Positions 34,327-43,861 of a stretch of DNA of 64,000 nucleotides are shown one piece after another. Numbering within the stretch: the first letter of the stretch is position 1; each line of letters starts with the position of its first letter. Position numbers and translations under genes: made by a program. Source of the stretch: Novosphingobium sp. ERN07 (GTDB lineage: Bacteria; Pseudomonadota; Alphaproteobacteria; Sphingomonadales; Sphingomonadaceae); assembly GCF_012641335.1 (NCBI RefSeq), contig NZ_JABAID010000005.1, positions 124,001 through 188,000 on the forward strand, given 5' to 3'. A model generated the notes under the pieces. It was not told the DNA's origin. It saw nothing but the letters and a program-made list of their open reading frames with translations, and searched no databases.

Positions 34327-34803
34327 TCACCGACAGCGCGAACCGCCACGGTCAACTTCACGGCCCAGCAGCGCGCCACCGGCAGCACCAAGGATCGCGC
34401 CCAGCGTGCGGTCACCATAGTTACCCGCCACTTCGCGGCCAAGCAGGGCACCGGCAGCGCCGCCGATCAACAGGCCGGTCGTGCCATTCGAACGACGGCA
34501 GTAGTAACGTCCATCGTTACCGCGCCAAACGCGGGTGTTCCGATAGACCGGATCACCATAGTAACCACGGTCATTGCTGCGATAGTAATTGCGATCGCCG
34601 CGGCCATAGTAGCGGTCATTGCGCCAATCGCGGCGGTCACGACCGTGTTCCCAGCGCTCACCATCCCAGCCTTCGTTCCACTGGGTGTTCATCACGGCGG
34701 CGGACTGGCTCTGCGGCAGGACGGCAGCGGCGGCCGGAACTGCCGTGGCAACGGTCGATGCGGCAACAAGGGCCAATGCGGCATTCTTAAGGTTGAACAT
34801 CAT
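34327..34803 (-). CDS. glycine-zipper 2TM exported protein
   Basis: A 158-residue protein (157 if the second Met is used; an AGGAGA site fits the ATG at 34800). A signal peptide (LKNAALALVAASTVATAVPAAAA) is followed by an Arg/Asp/Tyr-rich low-complexity region with GRDRRDWRNDRYYGRGDR-type repeats. The C-terminus carries two glycine-zipper helices, TTGLLIGGAAGALLGREV and LGAILGAAGGALLGREV, as in outer-membrane 17 kDa-antigen-like proteins. It probably sits in the outer membrane or cell surface. Function unknown. Confidence 0.85.
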   Translation of the reverse strand: MMFNLKNAALALVAASTVATAVPAAAAVLPQSQSAAVMNTQWNEGWDGERWEHGRDRRDWRNDRYYGRGDRNYYRSNDRGYYGDPVYRNTRVWRGNDGRYYCRRSNGTTGLLIGGAAGALLGREVAGNYGDRTLGAILGAAGGALLGREVDRGGSRCR

Positions 34804-35007
34804 CGTTCTCCTCATTTCTCGGCGGACCCGCACCGTGTGGAGCTTGGCCCTGTTGTTTCGTTGGTTAAGGTTTAAGCTCTCCAACCTGAACAGATGGCAA
34901 CCGCAGCGTCAGATTTAGATTTTGCGACAGACCGAAGCTGGTCACCGATGAAACGACTCTTTCCGAGGGGCTTGGCCCTGCCTGTTATTACTGGCAGGGC
35001 GCTGGAT

Positions 35008-35898
35008 ATGAACGAATCCATGACCTTGCGGCGCGGACTCATCGCAGCACTTGCCGCTTATGTGTGCTGGGGACTCCTGCCGCTGTTCTTTCACGCACTG
35101 CGCCCGGTGCCGCCGCTCGAACTCGTGGGTTGGCGCGTGATCTTTACCGTGCCGGTGTGCCTTGCAATCATTTCGGCACGCAAACAGTGGCCCGATGTGC
35201 GGGCAGCGATGGGCAATCGCCATGTGCTGGGCCTGCTGGCGTTGAGCGCGACGCTGATCGGATCTAACTGGCTGATCTTCGTGATCGCCATCAATACCGG
35301 GCATGTGCTGGCCACCAGCCTTGGCTACTACATCAATCCCCTGATCAACGTGGTGCTGGGCACGGTCTTTCTAGGCGAGCGGTTGACGCGGGTGCAGTGG
35401 GCAGCGGTTGCGCTGGCAGGCGCGGGTATCGCACTGCTGCTGGGTGGCGCACTGGATACGCTGGCGGTGGCACTGTCGCTCGCCTTCACGTTCGCGTTTT
35501 ATGGCTTCGTGCGCAAGAAAGCGCCGGTGGGGGCCGTGCCCGGCCTGACGATAGAGACGATGCTGCTGGTGTTGCCGGGCGTCGTGATCGTGTGGTTAGC
35601 CGCCCTGTCATCCGAAGGATCGAGCCTTGGCATGGGTGGCCATATCACGCCGATGTTGCTGGCGTCCGGCGTAGTGACGGCCATTCCGCTTCTGCTTTTC
35701 GCCGTTGCCGCGCGCCGGTTGCCTCTATCGACGCTAGGCTTCGTCCAGTTCCTTTCGCCCACGCTCAGCTTCATTCTTGGGCTGACGGTGTTTGGCGAAT
35801 CGCTCGACGTCACACGTCTTGCGTGCTTTGCACTGATCTGGAAGGCCATCGCGCTTTATAGCTGGGATATGCTGAAGCGGTCGCGCTCCGCCGGTTAG
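35008..35898 (+). CDS. rarD: EamA-family permease RarD
   Basis: A 296-residue membrane protein with ten predicted helices in two EamA repeats. RarD signatures are visible: [20 protein letters not shown] then [51 protein letters not shown] and [17 protein letters not shown]. The substrate is unknown (drug/metabolite transporter superfamily). I chose the ATG at 35008, since the upstream in-frame sequence is not membrane-like. Its stop overlaps convergent pyrC by four bases. Confidence 0.92.
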   Translation: MNESMTLRRGLIAALAAYVCWGLLPLFFHALRPVPPLELVGWRVIFTVPVCLAIISARKQWPDVRAAMGNRHVLGLLALSATLIGSNWLIFVIAINTGHVLATSLGYYINPLINVVLGTVFLGERLTRVQWAAVALAGAGIALLLGGALDTLAVALSLAFTFAFYGFVRKKAPVGAVPGLTIETMLLVLPGVVIVWLAALSSEGSSLGMGGHITPMLLASGVVTAIPLLLFAVAARRLPLSTLGFVQFLSPTLSFILGLTVFGESLDVTRLACFALIWKAIALYSWDMLKRSRSAG

Positions 35899-36932
35899 GC
35901 AATACGCCAGTTAAGCGTCTCACCCGCGTGAAATGGCACGATCATGGTGCCGTTGCAGTCAACAACCTCAGGCACTTCGACCGGGGCTTTCTCCAGCGTG
36001 ATCGTGCCTTCGTTCACCGGCATCCGATAAAACGCCGGGCCATTGAGCGAGACGAAGGCTTCGAACTTGTCGAGCGCGCCTTCCTCATCAAACACCGTGA
36101 CATAGCTTTCCAGCGCGAAAGGCGCGTTGAAAATGCCCGCACAGCCGCAAGCCGCTTCCTTCAGGTGCTTGGCATGGGGGGCGGTATCGGTGCCGAGGAA
36201 CACCCGGTCGCAGCCAGACGTCGCCAGCTTGCGCAGCGCAAGCCGATGCTTCTCACGCTTGGCCACGGGCAGGCAGAAAGCGTGGGGGCGAATGCCGCCC
36301 ACCAGCATGGCATTGCGATTGATGTGCAGGTGCTGCGGCGTAATCGTCGCGGCAATGTTCGGACCGGCGCTTTCCACGAATTGCGCGGCTTCTTCTGTGG
36401 TGATGTGTTCAAACACCACACGAAGTTCGGGCATGTCTGCCACGAGCGAGGCCAGTGTGCGTTCAATAAACACAGCCTCACGATCAAAGATATCGACGTG
36501 CGCTTCAGTCACTTCGCCGTGGATCAGCAGCGGCATTCCGATGCGCTGCATCACTTCCAGCACGGGGTAGATGTTGCGGATATCGGTAACGCCGTGCGCC
36601 GACCCGGTGGTGGCGTGCGCAGGATAAAGCTTTGCCGCCACGAAAACGCCTTCGGCAAAACCGCGTTCAACTTCGGCCACATCAGTCGAATCGGTCAGGT
36701 AAAGCGTCATCAGCGGCGTGAAATCACTGCCCAGCGGCAAAGCGGCCAGAATACGGTCGCGATAAGCCGCAACGCCCGCAACATCGGTCATCGGTGGCGA
36801 AAGGTTGGGCATGACAATCGCGCGCGCAAACTGCCGCGCCGTATAGGGCGCGACACCCGCCAGCACATCGCGGTCGCGCAAGTGAACATGCCAGTCGTCA
36901 GGGCGACGGATTGTCAGAGTCGTGGTCGTCAT
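35895..36932 (-). CDS. pyrC: dihydroorotase, homodimeric class II type
   Basis: A 345-residue zinc amidohydrolase that closes carbamoyl aspartate to dihydroorotate in pyrimidine synthesis; pyrE later in the window catalyses a later step. Motifs include [12 protein letters not shown] (two metal His), [19 protein letters not shown] with the carbamylated Lys, [17 protein letters not shown], and [15 protein letters not shown] with the metal/catalytic Asp. Full E. coli PyrC length. It is divergent from ygfZ with 40 bases between starts. Confidence 0.96.
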   Translation of the reverse strand: MTTTTLTIRRPDDWHVHLRDRDVLAGVAPYTARQFARAIVMPNLSPPMTDVAGVAAYRDRILAALPLGSDFTPLMTLYLTDSTDVAEVERGFAEGVFVAAKLYPAHATTGSAHGVTDIRNIYPVLEVMQRIGMPLLIHGEVTEAHVDIFDREAVFIERTLASLVADMPELRVVFEHITTEEAAQFVESAGPNIAATITPQHLHINRNAMLVGGIRPHAFCLPVAKREKHRLALRKLATSGCDRVFLGTDTAPHAKHLKEAACGCAGIFNAPFALESYVTVFDEEGALDKFEAFVSLNGPAFYRMPVNEGTITLEKAPVEVPEVVDCNGTMIVPFHAGETLNWRIA

Positions 36933-36972
36933 GGCCTTCCCCTTAGCCTTGGCACTGCCTATCTACCAGCCC

Positions 36973-37719
36973 ATGACCGACACACCTTCCCGCCTGTTCG
37001 AACGCGCCCTTGTCCGCCTCAAGCCACTGGAATCCGGCGAAGACGTTGCCGCTTTCCTGCAGGGCCTCGTCACCAACGATGTGAAAGGCGCGCTGCCGGT
37101 ATGGACAGCGCTGCTGACGCCGCAGGGCAAAGTGATGTTCGACTTCCTCGTCTGGCCAGACGGGTTTGATGGCCTGCTGATTGATTGCGAAGCCGCGCAG
37201 GCAAACGCGCTGGCAAAACGGCTGACGCTTTACCGGCTGCGGCGCAAGATTGCTATCGAACGCGCGGACGAACTCGGCGTGTTCTGGGAAGCACACGCTG
37301 GCGATGGCGGCGCATCAGACCCCCGCCTTTCCGCCCTCGGTCAGCGCTGGATCGCGCCCGCTTCTGCTGACGACAAGGCTGCGGACGATGCTTGGCGCGC
37401 GCACCGCCTTTCGCTTGGTGTCACCGAGGGACAGGCAGAGCTGGGCAATTCCGACGTTTTGTGGCTGGAATGCAACGCGGTGGACCTGAACGGGGTCAGT
37501 TTCACCAAGGGCTGCTATGTGGGGCAGGAAAACACCGCCCGCATGAACTGGCGGCAGAAAGTCAACCGCAGGCTGGTGGTGGTGCCGCTGACCGATTCGG
37601 ACCCGCCGCGGCAGCGCGCCGCCTATCCCGATCTGGGCCTTGCAGTGGATCATCGCCGGGTCGAGGACATTGCACCAGCCCTCGCCCCGGTGTGGATGTC
37701 GCTTACGGCGCCTGAGTAG
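36973..37719 (+). CDS. ygfZ: YgfZ/GcvT-like folate-binding protein (iron-sulfur cluster assembly/repair)
   Basis: A 248-residue tetrahydrofolate-binding protein. The diagnostic K-G-C-Y-V-G-Q-E motif is at about 179-186, with Cys 181. The N-terminal GLVTNDVKGALPVWTALLTP and QGKVMFDF blocks also match. Homologues help maintain 4Fe-4S proteins such as MiaB. I chose the ATG at 36973 (MTDTPSRLFER). Its 3' end overlaps the convergent TetR gene by 17 bases. Confidence 0.93.
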   Translation: MTDTPSRLFERALVRLKPLESGEDVAAFLQGLVTNDVKGALPVWTALLTPQGKVMFDFLVWPDGFDGLLIDCEAAQANALAKRLTLYRLRRKIAIERADELGVFWEAHAGDGGASDPRLSALGQRWIAPASADDKAADDAWRAHRLSLGVTEGQAELGNSDVLWLECNAVDLNGVSFTKGCYVGQENTARMNWRQKVNRRLVVVPLTDSDPPRQRAAYPDLGLAVDHRRVEDIAPALAPVWMSLTAPE

Positions 37720-38287
37720 CCTGCGCAGCGATCCCTTCGATCAGCATCTGTTCGGCACGGTCCCGCGCGGCAGTGCGCGGGAGATCAAGCGCCTGGGCCA
37801 GTGGCCCACCCATCAGCGCGTCGCCCAGCGCCATCAGCGTAAGCGCCAGCGTAGTGCTGCGCTGCGCACCGGACTGATATTCATCCAGATCCACCACCAG
37901 ATCATGAATCGTATCCACGATGGGATCGAGCGCATCTTCATTGCCCGATAGCAGCATCCACGAAGCAAGCGCGCCTGCGCCTTCCTTGTCGAAAGCGTCG
38001 AACGTGAGGTCCACCACATCGCGCGGGCAGCCGATGCCGGAACGGCTGGCGATCACCGCTTCGCGAATCGTCGCGCAAATAGTTTCCGCCAGATGTTTGG
38101 CCAGCGCCTTTTGCAGGCCCGCCGCCGAGCCGAAATGATGCAAAAGATTGGCGTGCGTGCGCCCGATTCGCCCGGCCACAGCCTTAAGCGTTACGGCTTG
38201 CGGTCCCGTTTCCACCAGCAGAGCGCGCGCGGCTTCGAGCGCGGCCATGCGGCTTTCTTCGGGCGGCAGACGCTTCCTTATTGACAT
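37703..38287 (-). CDS. TetR-family transcriptional regulator
   Basis: A 194-residue repressor-type protein. The N-terminal helix-turn-helix is MAALEAARALLVETGPQAVT then LKAVAGRIGRTHANLLHHFG. The C-terminal ligand domain is not recognisable. It starts 28 bases from the divergent metal-dependent hydrolase gene, so it probably controls that gene and itself. A near-palindrome covers its start codon. Confidence 0.88.
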   Translation of the reverse strand: MSIRKRLPPEESRMAALEAARALLVETGPQAVTLKAVAGRIGRTHANLLHHFGSAAGLQKALAKHLAETICATIREAVIASRSGIGCPRDVVDLTFDAFDKEGAGALASWMLLSGNEDALDPIVDTIHDLVVDLDEYQSGAQRSTTLALTLMALGDALMGGPLAQALDLPRTAARDRAEQMLIEGIAAQATQAP

Positions 38288-38295
38288 TGATGTAA
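38281..38295. promoter_or_regulatory. possible TetR operator
   Basis: TTGACATTGATGTAA is an imperfect inverted repeat (ACAT-TG-ATGT core) spanning the TetR start codon within a 28-base divergent gap. Position rather than strength suggests an operator; no consensus is known for this regulator. Confidence 0.3.
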
Positions 38296-38315
38296 GCACG
38301 CCTAGATTGTGACCC

Positions 38316-39209
38316 ATGACAGCCATGACCCAAACTATCGCACTAGAGCGCAGCGCCGCGAACGGCAAGGTTGCGCCGACACCCGCCGACCTGACGATCA
38401 CCATCCGCGACCGTCGCTTTGGCCGCAACGAACCCGCAGGCCGCTGGTGGCTGAACAATGATCCCGTAGCAACGGCTTGGCACAATGCGCTGTCCGCCAC
38501 GTTCCCGCGCGGCGAAGCATTCTTCATCGAAGCGGTAAAAGCCCACCGCGATGGCGTGCCACCCAAGCTGGAAGCCGAAATCCGCGCCTTCGTGCGCCAG
38601 GAAATCAACCACACGCGCGAACACGTTGCGTTTAACCGCGCGGCGGAACACGCGGGCTATGATATCGCGCGGATTGATAAGCGCGTTGAAGAGATGTTGG
38701 CGCTCACCAAAGACCGCCCGATCATCCTCAATCTTGCCGCAACGATGGCGCTGGAACACTACACCGCGATGATGGCGCACGAATTTCTTGCCAACCCTGC
38801 GCATTTCGCCGGGGCTGAGCAGGAAGCGGCCGACATGTGGCGCTGGCACGCAATCGAAGAGATCGAGCACAAGGGCGTCGCCTATGACACCTGGCTCCAC
38901 GCCACGCGCGACTGGAGCCGGTGGAAACGCTGGAAGGTCAAATCGCTAATGATGGTGGTGGTGACGAAGAACTTCATCACGCACCGCGTCGAAGACACGC
39001 TGGACCTGCTGGCGCAAGATGGCCTGACCGGCGCGAAATGGAAGTGGAAGCTGGCGGCCTACCTTCTGTGGAAACCCGGCGTGATCCGCCGCATCCTGCC
39101 CGCATGGCTCAGCTATTTCCTGCCGGGGTTCCACCCTTGGCAGCATGACGACCGGGCGCTGATCGGCAAGGCTGACAGCGAATTTCCCGATGCCGTGATG
39201 CGGGGCTGA
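38316..39209 (+). CDS. predicted metal-dependent hydrolase (PF10118-type, di-iron-like helical protein)
   Basis: A 297-residue helical protein. Carboxylate/His pairs are spaced like a ferritin-type di-metal site: FFIEAVKAH, FVRQEINHTREH, LEHYTAMMAH and WRWHAIEEIEHKGVAYD. This matches the family annotated as predicted metal-dependent hydrolase; the reaction is not established. C-terminal hydrophobic stretches around 215-280 may contact the membrane. It is regulated by the divergent TetR gene on position. A bidirectional terminator follows four bases after the stop. Confidence 0.85.
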   Translation: MTAMTQTIALERSAANGKVAPTPADLTITIRDRRFGRNEPAGRWWLNNDPVATAWHNALSATFPRGEAFFIEAVKAHRDGVPPKLEAEIRAFVRQEINHTREHVAFNRAAEHAGYDIARIDKRVEEMLALTKDRPIILNLAATMALEHYTAMMAHEFLANPAHFAGAEQEAADMWRWHAIEEIEHKGVAYDTWLHATRDWSRWKRWKVKSLMMVVVTKNFITHRVEDTLDLLAQDGLTGAKWKWKLAAYLLWKPGVIRRILPAWLSYFLPGFHPWQHDDRALIGKADSEFPDAVMRG

Positions 39210-39212
39210 ACG

Positions 39213-39242
39213 AAAAAGGGCTTCCTGCGGGAAGCCCTTTTT
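39213..39242. terminator. bidirectional rho-independent terminator
   Basis: AAAAA-GGGCTTCC-TGCG-GGAAGCCC-TTTTT is a perfect 8-bp stem with a tetraloop and T tracts on both strands. It lies between the convergent hydrolase and GNAT genes and can end both transcripts. Confidence 0.95.
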
Positions 39243-39247
39243 ATTGG

Positions 39248-39817
39248 TTATGCTGCCCGTCGCATCGGCTCAAAACCGCCATCCTCAGGCCCGTCGCAAT
39301 CGACCGGTGCTGCAAGGTTGACCGCATGAATAAGCGCTGCGGTCGGCGCGATGCGTGCCGGACTGCGCAACTGGCGCACTTCGCCGGTCGGTCGGAAACC
39401 GGCCTTGACCAACACACGCGCCGATGCGGCATTGTCGGCAAAAGGCATGGCGATCACGCGCCGGTGCCCCAGCGTGCGGGCAAGGGACAGCAAGGCCCGC
39501 GCCGCTTCGGTGGCATAGCCCTGCCCCCAGTGACGCTGCGCGATCCAGTATCCCATTTCGGCATCACCATCGGCTTCTGTCAGCCCAACGCATCCGATCA
39601 GCCGCGACCCGTGCACGCCCGGAAGCGTCACGAAGAAATGCGGGTGTCGGCCTGCCTGCGGCAGTGCGGCAAAGCGACGGGCATCGTCAGGACCATAGGG
39701 CCACGGTGCGCGCGCAAGGTTGCGGACCACGGCCTCGTCATCGATCAGGGCGTGGAGTTCGGCCCAATCCTCCGGCCAGCCCGGCCGCAGGAACAGCCGT
39801 TCGCTGCGAATGAACAT
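39248..39817 (-). CDS. GNAT-family N-acetyltransferase
   Basis: A 189-residue acetyltransferase of the RimJ/RimL-like branch: SERLFLRPGWPEDWAELHAL at the N-terminus, GCVGLTEADGDAEMGYWIAQ, then RHWGQGYATEAARALL, which is the acetyl-CoA loop (R/QxxGxG/A). The end VLVKAGFRPTGEVRQ is typical. It lies downstream of rpmA on the same strand, an order known in alphaproteobacteria, although a terminator separates them here. The acceptor is unknown. Confidence 0.92.
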   Translation of the reverse strand: MFIRSERLFLRPGWPEDWAELHALIDDEAVVRNLARAPWPYGPDDARRFAALPQAGRHPHFFVTLPGVHGSRLIGCVGLTEADGDAEMGYWIAQRHWGQGYATEAARALLSLARTLGHRRVIAMPFADNAASARVLVKAGFRPTGEVRQLRSPARIAPTAALIHAVNLAAPVDCDGPEDGGFEPMRRAA

Positions 39818-39953
39818 CTCAAGTCTCCATTCTCGGCCCCTCTGCCAACGCGCAACTAAGCTGCTGACGTGACAGAGATATTGCGCCCTGCGCCGGATCG
39901 AACGGGGAATACGTCCGATTGCGAGGAAGCGAGTTGATATCCGAGGGAGACAT

Positions 39954-39986
39954 GAAAAGAGGGAGACGGGCCTGGCCCTCCCCCTC
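39954..39986 (-). terminator. probable terminator after rpmA
   Basis: On the minus strand a GC-rich imperfect stem (GGGAG-GGCC with GGCC-CGT-CTCCC) is followed by TCTTTTC. A second perfect hairpin without a T tract, GCCAGCTT-CGAA-AAGCTGGC, lies at 39992-40011 between it and the rpmA stop. The remaining bases to the GNAT start hold no gene. Confidence 0.6.
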
Positions 39987-40052
39987 TATCGGCCAGCTTC
40001 GAAAAGCTGGCGGGGCCATCCCATCAGGACGGCCCTTTGAATGACCATCCGG

Positions 40053-40322
40053 TTATTCTGCTGCTTCAGCCATCATGTCGACCGACACGTACTTGCGGCC
40101 AAGCTTTCCGGCGTGGAAGCGCACGCGGCCTTCGGCCAGCGCGAACAGGGTGTGGTCCTTGCCCATGCCCACGTTCGCACCCGGATATACGCGGGTTCCG
40201 CGCTGACGGATGATGATGTTGCCGCCGATCACTTCCTGACCGCCGAACTTCTTAACGCCAAGGCGGCGGCCTGCTGAGTCGCGACCGTTGCGCGAAGAGC
40301 CGCCTGCTTTCTTATGTGCCAT
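40053..40322 (-). CDS. rpmA: 50S ribosomal protein L27
   Basis: An 89-residue L27: [60 protein letters not shown]. Its N-terminal tail reaches the peptidyl-transferase centre. It follows rplU with a 28-base gap, the standard order. Confidence 0.98.
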   Translation of the reverse strand: MAHKKAGGSSRNGRDSAGRRLGVKKFGGQEVIGGNIIIRQRGTRVYPGANVGMGKDHTLFALAEGRVRFHAGKLGRKYVSVDMMAEAAE

Positions 40323-40350
40323 CTCAGATTACTCCGAATTCCGTTTGCGC

Positions 40351-40647
40351 TCAGGCGACCGACACGATGCGCAGCAGGGTCATCTGCTGGCGGTGACCGT
40401 TGCGGCGGCGATAGTTGTGGCGACGGCGCTTCTTGAACACGATCACCTTTTCCGACTTCGCCTGAGCGATGATCTCTGCCGAAACAGTGACCTTCGCGGC
40501 GTCAGCCAGCGAATCGCCTTCACCGGCGAGGAGGACTTCACCCAGCGTGATCTTGTCGCCGGCTTCGCCTGCCAGCTTCTCGACCGCGATCTTGTCTCCG
40601 GCAGCGACCCGATACTGCTTGCCGCCCGTGCGCACGATTGCGAACAT
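40351..40647 (-). CDS. rplU: 50S ribosomal protein L21
   Basis: A 98-residue L21: [20 protein letters not shown] then AVEKL, and the C-terminal [20 protein letters not shown] block that binds 23S rRNA. I chose the ATG at 40647. The 249-base divergent region up to the lipoprotein gene at 40897 presumably holds its promoter; it contains one short palindrome GCCTGA-AA-TCAGGC at 40820-40833 but no gene that I can support. Confidence 0.97.
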   Translation of the reverse strand: MFAIVRTGGKQYRVAAGDKIAVEKLAGEAGDKITLGEVLLAGEGDSLADAAKVTVSAEIIAQAKSEKVIVFKKRRRHNYRRRNGHRQQMTLLRIVSVA

Positions 40648-40896
40648 CGTTCTGTGTATCCGTTCCAAAAGCCTGCGGTTGCCCGAGGCGATTCCAAATG
40701 AGGCGCCCTACGCCTGCGAATCGCTGACAACGGGCAAAAGACCGTTTCCCCGCCATATGCAGGGCCCCGGAAAGAAGGGCGCGGATAGTCAAAGCCGGGC
40801 CTCGTGTCAATGCGATCTTGCCTGAAATCAGGCGTCTTTGCGCTGACCCCACACGCGAACACTGGCGACGGGTGCCACTCATGCTATGGCGCGGGA

Positions 40897-41427
40897 ATGA
40901 CAAAGCGCATTTCCGCCCTTGCCGCAATGGCCGCACCGGCAATTGCCCTGCTGATCGGGGGCTGCGCCGACCGCAGCCAGTTTCCTTCGCTCGCCCGCCG
41001 CCCAGCCGAGGACGCCTACCAAACTGCATCGGCAGTTCGCCCGGCCCCAACGCCGCCAGCAATCATGAGTGAGGGCCTTGCCGACCGCTTGTCCGCCCTC
41101 GTCGCGAAGGCTGCCGAAGGCCACGCCACGTTCGAATCACGCCTCCCTTCTGCGACTCGGACTATCAGCGCGGCTGGCGCTGCTACAAAAGGCAGCGAAA
41201 GCTGGTCCGTCGCATCAGTCGCGCTCGCCGGGCTTGAAGCGGCGCGTTCGCTCGTCGCATTACCGCTTGCCGATCTGGATCGGCTCGAAGCCGAAGCCAG
41301 CAACCGCGCGGTGGACGGCTCGGATGCCGATCTAAAGGCAGTGCGAGCGGCACGAGCGGAAGTGGAAGGGCTTGTGCAAGCCGAAACGCAGCGAATTGAT
41401 GGACTGAAGGCGAAGCTAGGCGCCTAA
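40897..41427 (+). CDS. putative lipoprotein, helical
   Basis: A 176-residue protein with a signal peptide ending IALLIGGC (Cys 23), so probably lipid-anchored. The mature part is Ala-rich and predicted helical, with heptad-like LADRLSALVAKAAEGHATFE and LKAVRAARAEVEGLVQAETQ stretches; no family recognised. I chose the ATG at 40897 (MTKRISALAAM). It converges on moaE with a four-base overlap. Confidence 0.75.
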   Translation: MTKRISALAAMAAPAIALLIGGCADRSQFPSLARRPAEDAYQTASAVRPAPTPPAIMSEGLADRLSALVAKAAEGHATFESRLPSATRTISAAGAATKGSESWSVASVALAGLEAARSLVALPLADLDRLEAEASNRAVDGSDADLKAVRAARAEVEGLVQAETQRIDGLKAKLGA

Positions 41428-41867
41428 CCCCAGCGGGACAGATCCTCATGATCTTCAGGCCGCGGCTCGATCCAGCGCCAGCCCTGCGCGGCCTTCTCTC
41501 GCTTCCAGAACCACGATTCGCTCTTGAGATGATCCATCGCGAAATCCGCCGCTGCAAAGGCATCGCGGCGGTGACGTGCCGCCGCGCAAACCAGCACGAT
41601 GGCATCGCCCGGCACCATCACGCCGCTACGATGAACAATCAGCAGCCCCTCAACAGGCCAGCGCTCCTGCGCTATGCGTGCAAGTTCCTCCATGCCGGGC
41701 AGCGTCATCGGCGCATAGTGCTGAAGTTCCAGCGCTTCTACGCCGCCACCCGCGCGCACCTGCCCCAGAAAGGTGACGATGCCCCCCGCATGGGGATGAC
41801 GCGCGTTGAAGCCGGCAATTTCCGCCGCCGGATCGAACGGCGAAAGCGCAAGGCGGACCTCAGCCAC
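41424..41867 (-). CDS. moaE: molybdopterin synthase catalytic subunit
   Basis: A 147-residue MoaE. It forms a heterotetramer with MoaD and inserts sulfur into precursor Z to give molybdopterin. Features include GGIVTFLGQVRAGGGVEALE then LQHYAPM, HRSGVMVPGDAIVLVCAAAR and HRRDAFAAADFAMDHLKSES followed by WFWKRE with the active-site Lys. The start is taken as the GTG at 41867, which overlaps the moaD stop; a longer frame upstream lies inside moaD. Confidence 0.94.
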   Translation of the reverse strand: MAEVRLALSPFDPAAEIAGFNARHPHAGGIVTFLGQVRAGGGVEALELQHYAPMTLPGMEELARIAQERWPVEGLLIVHRSGVMVPGDAIVLVCAAARHRRDAFAAADFAMDHLKSESWFWKREKAAQGWRWIEPRPEDHEDLSRWG

Positions 41868-42096
41868 CGCTGACCGGAGGCAGAAACGCCAGTTCATCGC
41901 CCTCAACCAGCACCACACCGCCCATATCGGTCAGCAATTTGCCGTTAAGCGCCATGCGCACTTTTTCGCCCAGCAGTTCCACCGCTAGCGCCGGATCAAG
42001 GCCCGCGAGAACCTGCTCCACCGGGCCAGCCTGAACGGCCATTTCACCCATGCCAGCCACGTCCTCCAGACGCCCCATGAATACCAGCCGCGCCAT
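41860..42096 (-). CDS. moaD: molybdopterin synthase sulfur carrier subunit
   Basis: A 78-residue ubiquitin-fold protein ending in the required Gly-Gly (LPPVSGG), which is thiocarboxylated to deliver sulfur. The ATG at 42096 (MARLVFMGRL) gives the usual length; a GTG at 42105 in GTGA overlap with the moaA stop is an alternative. It overlaps moaE at its 3' end. Confidence 0.93.
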   Translation of the reverse strand: MARLVFMGRLEDVAGMGEMAVQAGPVEQVLAGLDPALAVELLGEKVRMALNGKLLTDMGGVVLVEGDELAFLPPVSGG

Positions 42097-42101
42097 CGCT
42101 A

Positions 42102-43106
42102 TCACCCTCCGGTGGTCGACATATGACGCGAAACGGCAGGCGCTCCACCGGGCTTGTCGATCGCGAAGCTGTGGCGCTGCTGCTTTTCACCCATCGCGCG
42201 GGCGAAGCATTCGGCCAGCTTGCCATCGGGATCGTCAGACCGCAACGCAGCGCGCAGATCTACACGCCCTTCGCCGCCAAGGCACATGTAAAGCTGGCCG
42301 GTTGCGGTCACCCGCACGCGGTTGCAACCATCGCAGAAGTTGCCGGTCAACGGCGTAATGAAGCCAAGCCGCCCACCAGTTTCAGCAATATCGACATAGC
42401 GCGCAGGACCACCCGAACGCGCATCGCTGGGTGTCAGCGTCCAGCGCCGTTCCAGATCGCCGCGCACCGCATCGAGCGGCAGGTAATGATCAAAGCGATC
42501 CCCCTCAACCTCGCCTAGCGGCATGACCTCGATCAGCGTCATGTCATGGCCTTCGCCATGCGCCCACGCGATCAGCGAGGGCAATTCCGCCTCGTTGATC
42601 TCTTTCAGCGCCACGGCGTTGATCTTGACCTTCAGCCCCGCTTCTTTTGCAGCCGCGATGCCTTCCAGCACTTGCGGAAGCATGTCACGACGCGAAAGTT
42701 TTGCAAAGGCGGCGCGGTCCAGCGTATCGAGCGATACGTTGATCCGCTTGACCCCCGCAGCCGCCAGATCATCCGCAAACTCGGCCAGCCGCGTGCCATT
42801 CGTGGTGAGCGTCAGTTCGTCCAGCCCATCGCCCAGCTTGCGTCCCAAGGCGCGCACGAGATCGATCATGTCGCGCCGCACCAGCGGTTCGCCGCCGGTC
42901 AGCCGAAGCTTGCGCACGCCGCGCGCGATGAAGTGCAAAGACAGCCGGTGCAGTTCTTCAAGGCTCAGCACTTCAGCCTTGGGGAGAAACTCCATCCGTT
43001 CGGGCATACAATAGGCGCAACGCAAATCGCACCGGTCGGTCACCGAAAGCCGGAGGTAGGTGATTCGCCGTGCGAACCTGTCAATCAAGGGCGATGCGCT
43101 GCTCAC
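42102..43106 (-). CDS. moaA: GTP 3',8-cyclase
   Basis: A 334-residue radical-SAM enzyme that starts molybdenum cofactor synthesis from GTP. The N-terminal cluster motif is CDLRCAYC. The second cluster is [18 protein letters not shown] with three Cys. The C-terminal HMSTTGG supplies the Gly-Gly tail needed for activity. It begins at a GTG in GTGA overlap with the preceding reductase gene, so it is translationally coupled. Confidence 0.96.
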   Translation of the reverse strand: MSSASPLIDRFARRITYLRLSVTDRCDLRCAYCMPERMEFLPKAEVLSLEELHRLSLHFIARGVRKLRLTGGEPLVRRDMIDLVRALGRKLGDGLDELTLTTNGTRLAEFADDLAAAGVKRINVSLDTLDRAAFAKLSRRDMLPQVLEGIAAAKEAGLKVKINAVALKEINEAELPSLIAWAHGEGHDMTLIEVMPLGEVEGDRFDHYLPLDAVRGDLERRWTLTPSDARSGGPARYVDIAETGGRLGFITPLTGNFCDGCNRVRVTATGQLYMCLGGEGRVDLRAALRSDDPDGKLAECFARAMGEKQQRHSFAIDKPGGAPAVSRHMSTTGG

Positions 43107-43861
43107 TTGCCCATGTATACGAAGTCACGGGGGTAAGATTCAAGGCTTGCGCCCGCATCGACAAACAAAGTCTGTCCCGTCACCGACAGGGCGCTGGCCA
43201 GATAGTGCACCGCATCGGCAATTTCATCCGCCCCCGGTAGCCGCCGCAGCGGCATCACCTCTTCCAGCCGCCGCCATTGCTCGGCATCGTAATCAGCCGT
43301 CGGCAGTATCAGACCCGGTGCCACGCCATTGACCCTCACCTTGGGAGCCATCGCCCGTGACAGAGTCCGCACAGCTGCGTGGAGCGCCTGTTTGGAGATC
43401 GTATAGCTGATCTGATCGGGCACGGGATTGATCACGCGCTGATCCAGGATGTTGACCACAGACCCCGTCCTTTCGCCCAACGCTTCAGCAAAAGCGCGCG
43501 TCAGCAAGAGCGGTGCGAAGAGGTTCACTCTGAAATGCTGCTCCAACGCGTCCGGCGTGATGGTCTGGACCGTATCGTCGTGAAACAGCGAGGCGCAGTT
43601 GACCAGAAGATCGGGTGAATGGCCTGCGGTGGCGCCCACTTGCGCCAGCAGCGTGGGCGGAAATGCGGGATCTTCCAGATCACCGGCAACCGGATGCACC
43701 GCTGCCCCCAGCCATTCCAGTTGTGCCTTGAACTCTGCATCGAATGTGTCAGCCCGGTGGGCGTGCAGCGCCAGATCCCAGCCCTCGGTCGCCAGCTTGC
43801 GCGCAATCGCACCGCCGATCCGCCGCCACCCTCCGGTAATCAGCGCCAGCGGGCGGGCCAT
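43103..43861 (-). CDS. short-chain dehydrogenase, FolM/pteridine-reductase-like
   Basis: A 252-residue Rossmann protein. It has the TGxxxRIG cofactor loop ([16 protein letters not shown]), a YxxxK active site (SYTISKQAL), and the block [20 protein letters not shown], which strongly resembles dihydromonapterin/pteridine reductases. [11 protein letters not shown] follows. It overlaps folB (TGATG) upstream and moaA (GTGA) downstream, so context also points to pterin metabolism. A generic SDR activity remains possible. Confidence 0.85.
   Translation of the reverse strand: MARPLALITGGWRRIGGAIARKLATEGWDLALHAHRADTFDAEFKAQLEWLGAAVHPVAGDLEDPAFPPTLLAQVGATAGHSPDLLVNCASLFHDDTVQTITPDALEQHFRVNLFAPLLLTRAFAEALGERTGSVVNILDQRVINPVPDQISYTISKQALHAAVRTLSRAMAPKVRVNGVAPGLILPTADYDAEQWRRLEEVMPLRRLPGADEIADAVHYLASALSVTGQTLFVDAGASLESYPRDFVYMGK

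Noticed and set aside
35928..37169. A 413-codon plus-strand open frame over pyrC and the start of ygfZ
   Set aside because: Antisense shadow of pyrC; the pyrC and ygfZ frames both carry full diagnostic motifs.
40820..40833. GCCTGA-AA-TCAGGC palindrome upstream of rplU and the lipoprotein gene as an operator or terminator
   Set aside because: Six-bp arms are short for a GC-rich genome, there is no T tract, and no regulator is suggested by context.
41125..41140. ACGTTCGAATCACGC resembling a tRNA T-arm
   Set aside because: It lies inside the lipoprotein coding sequence with no acceptor or anticodon stem around it.
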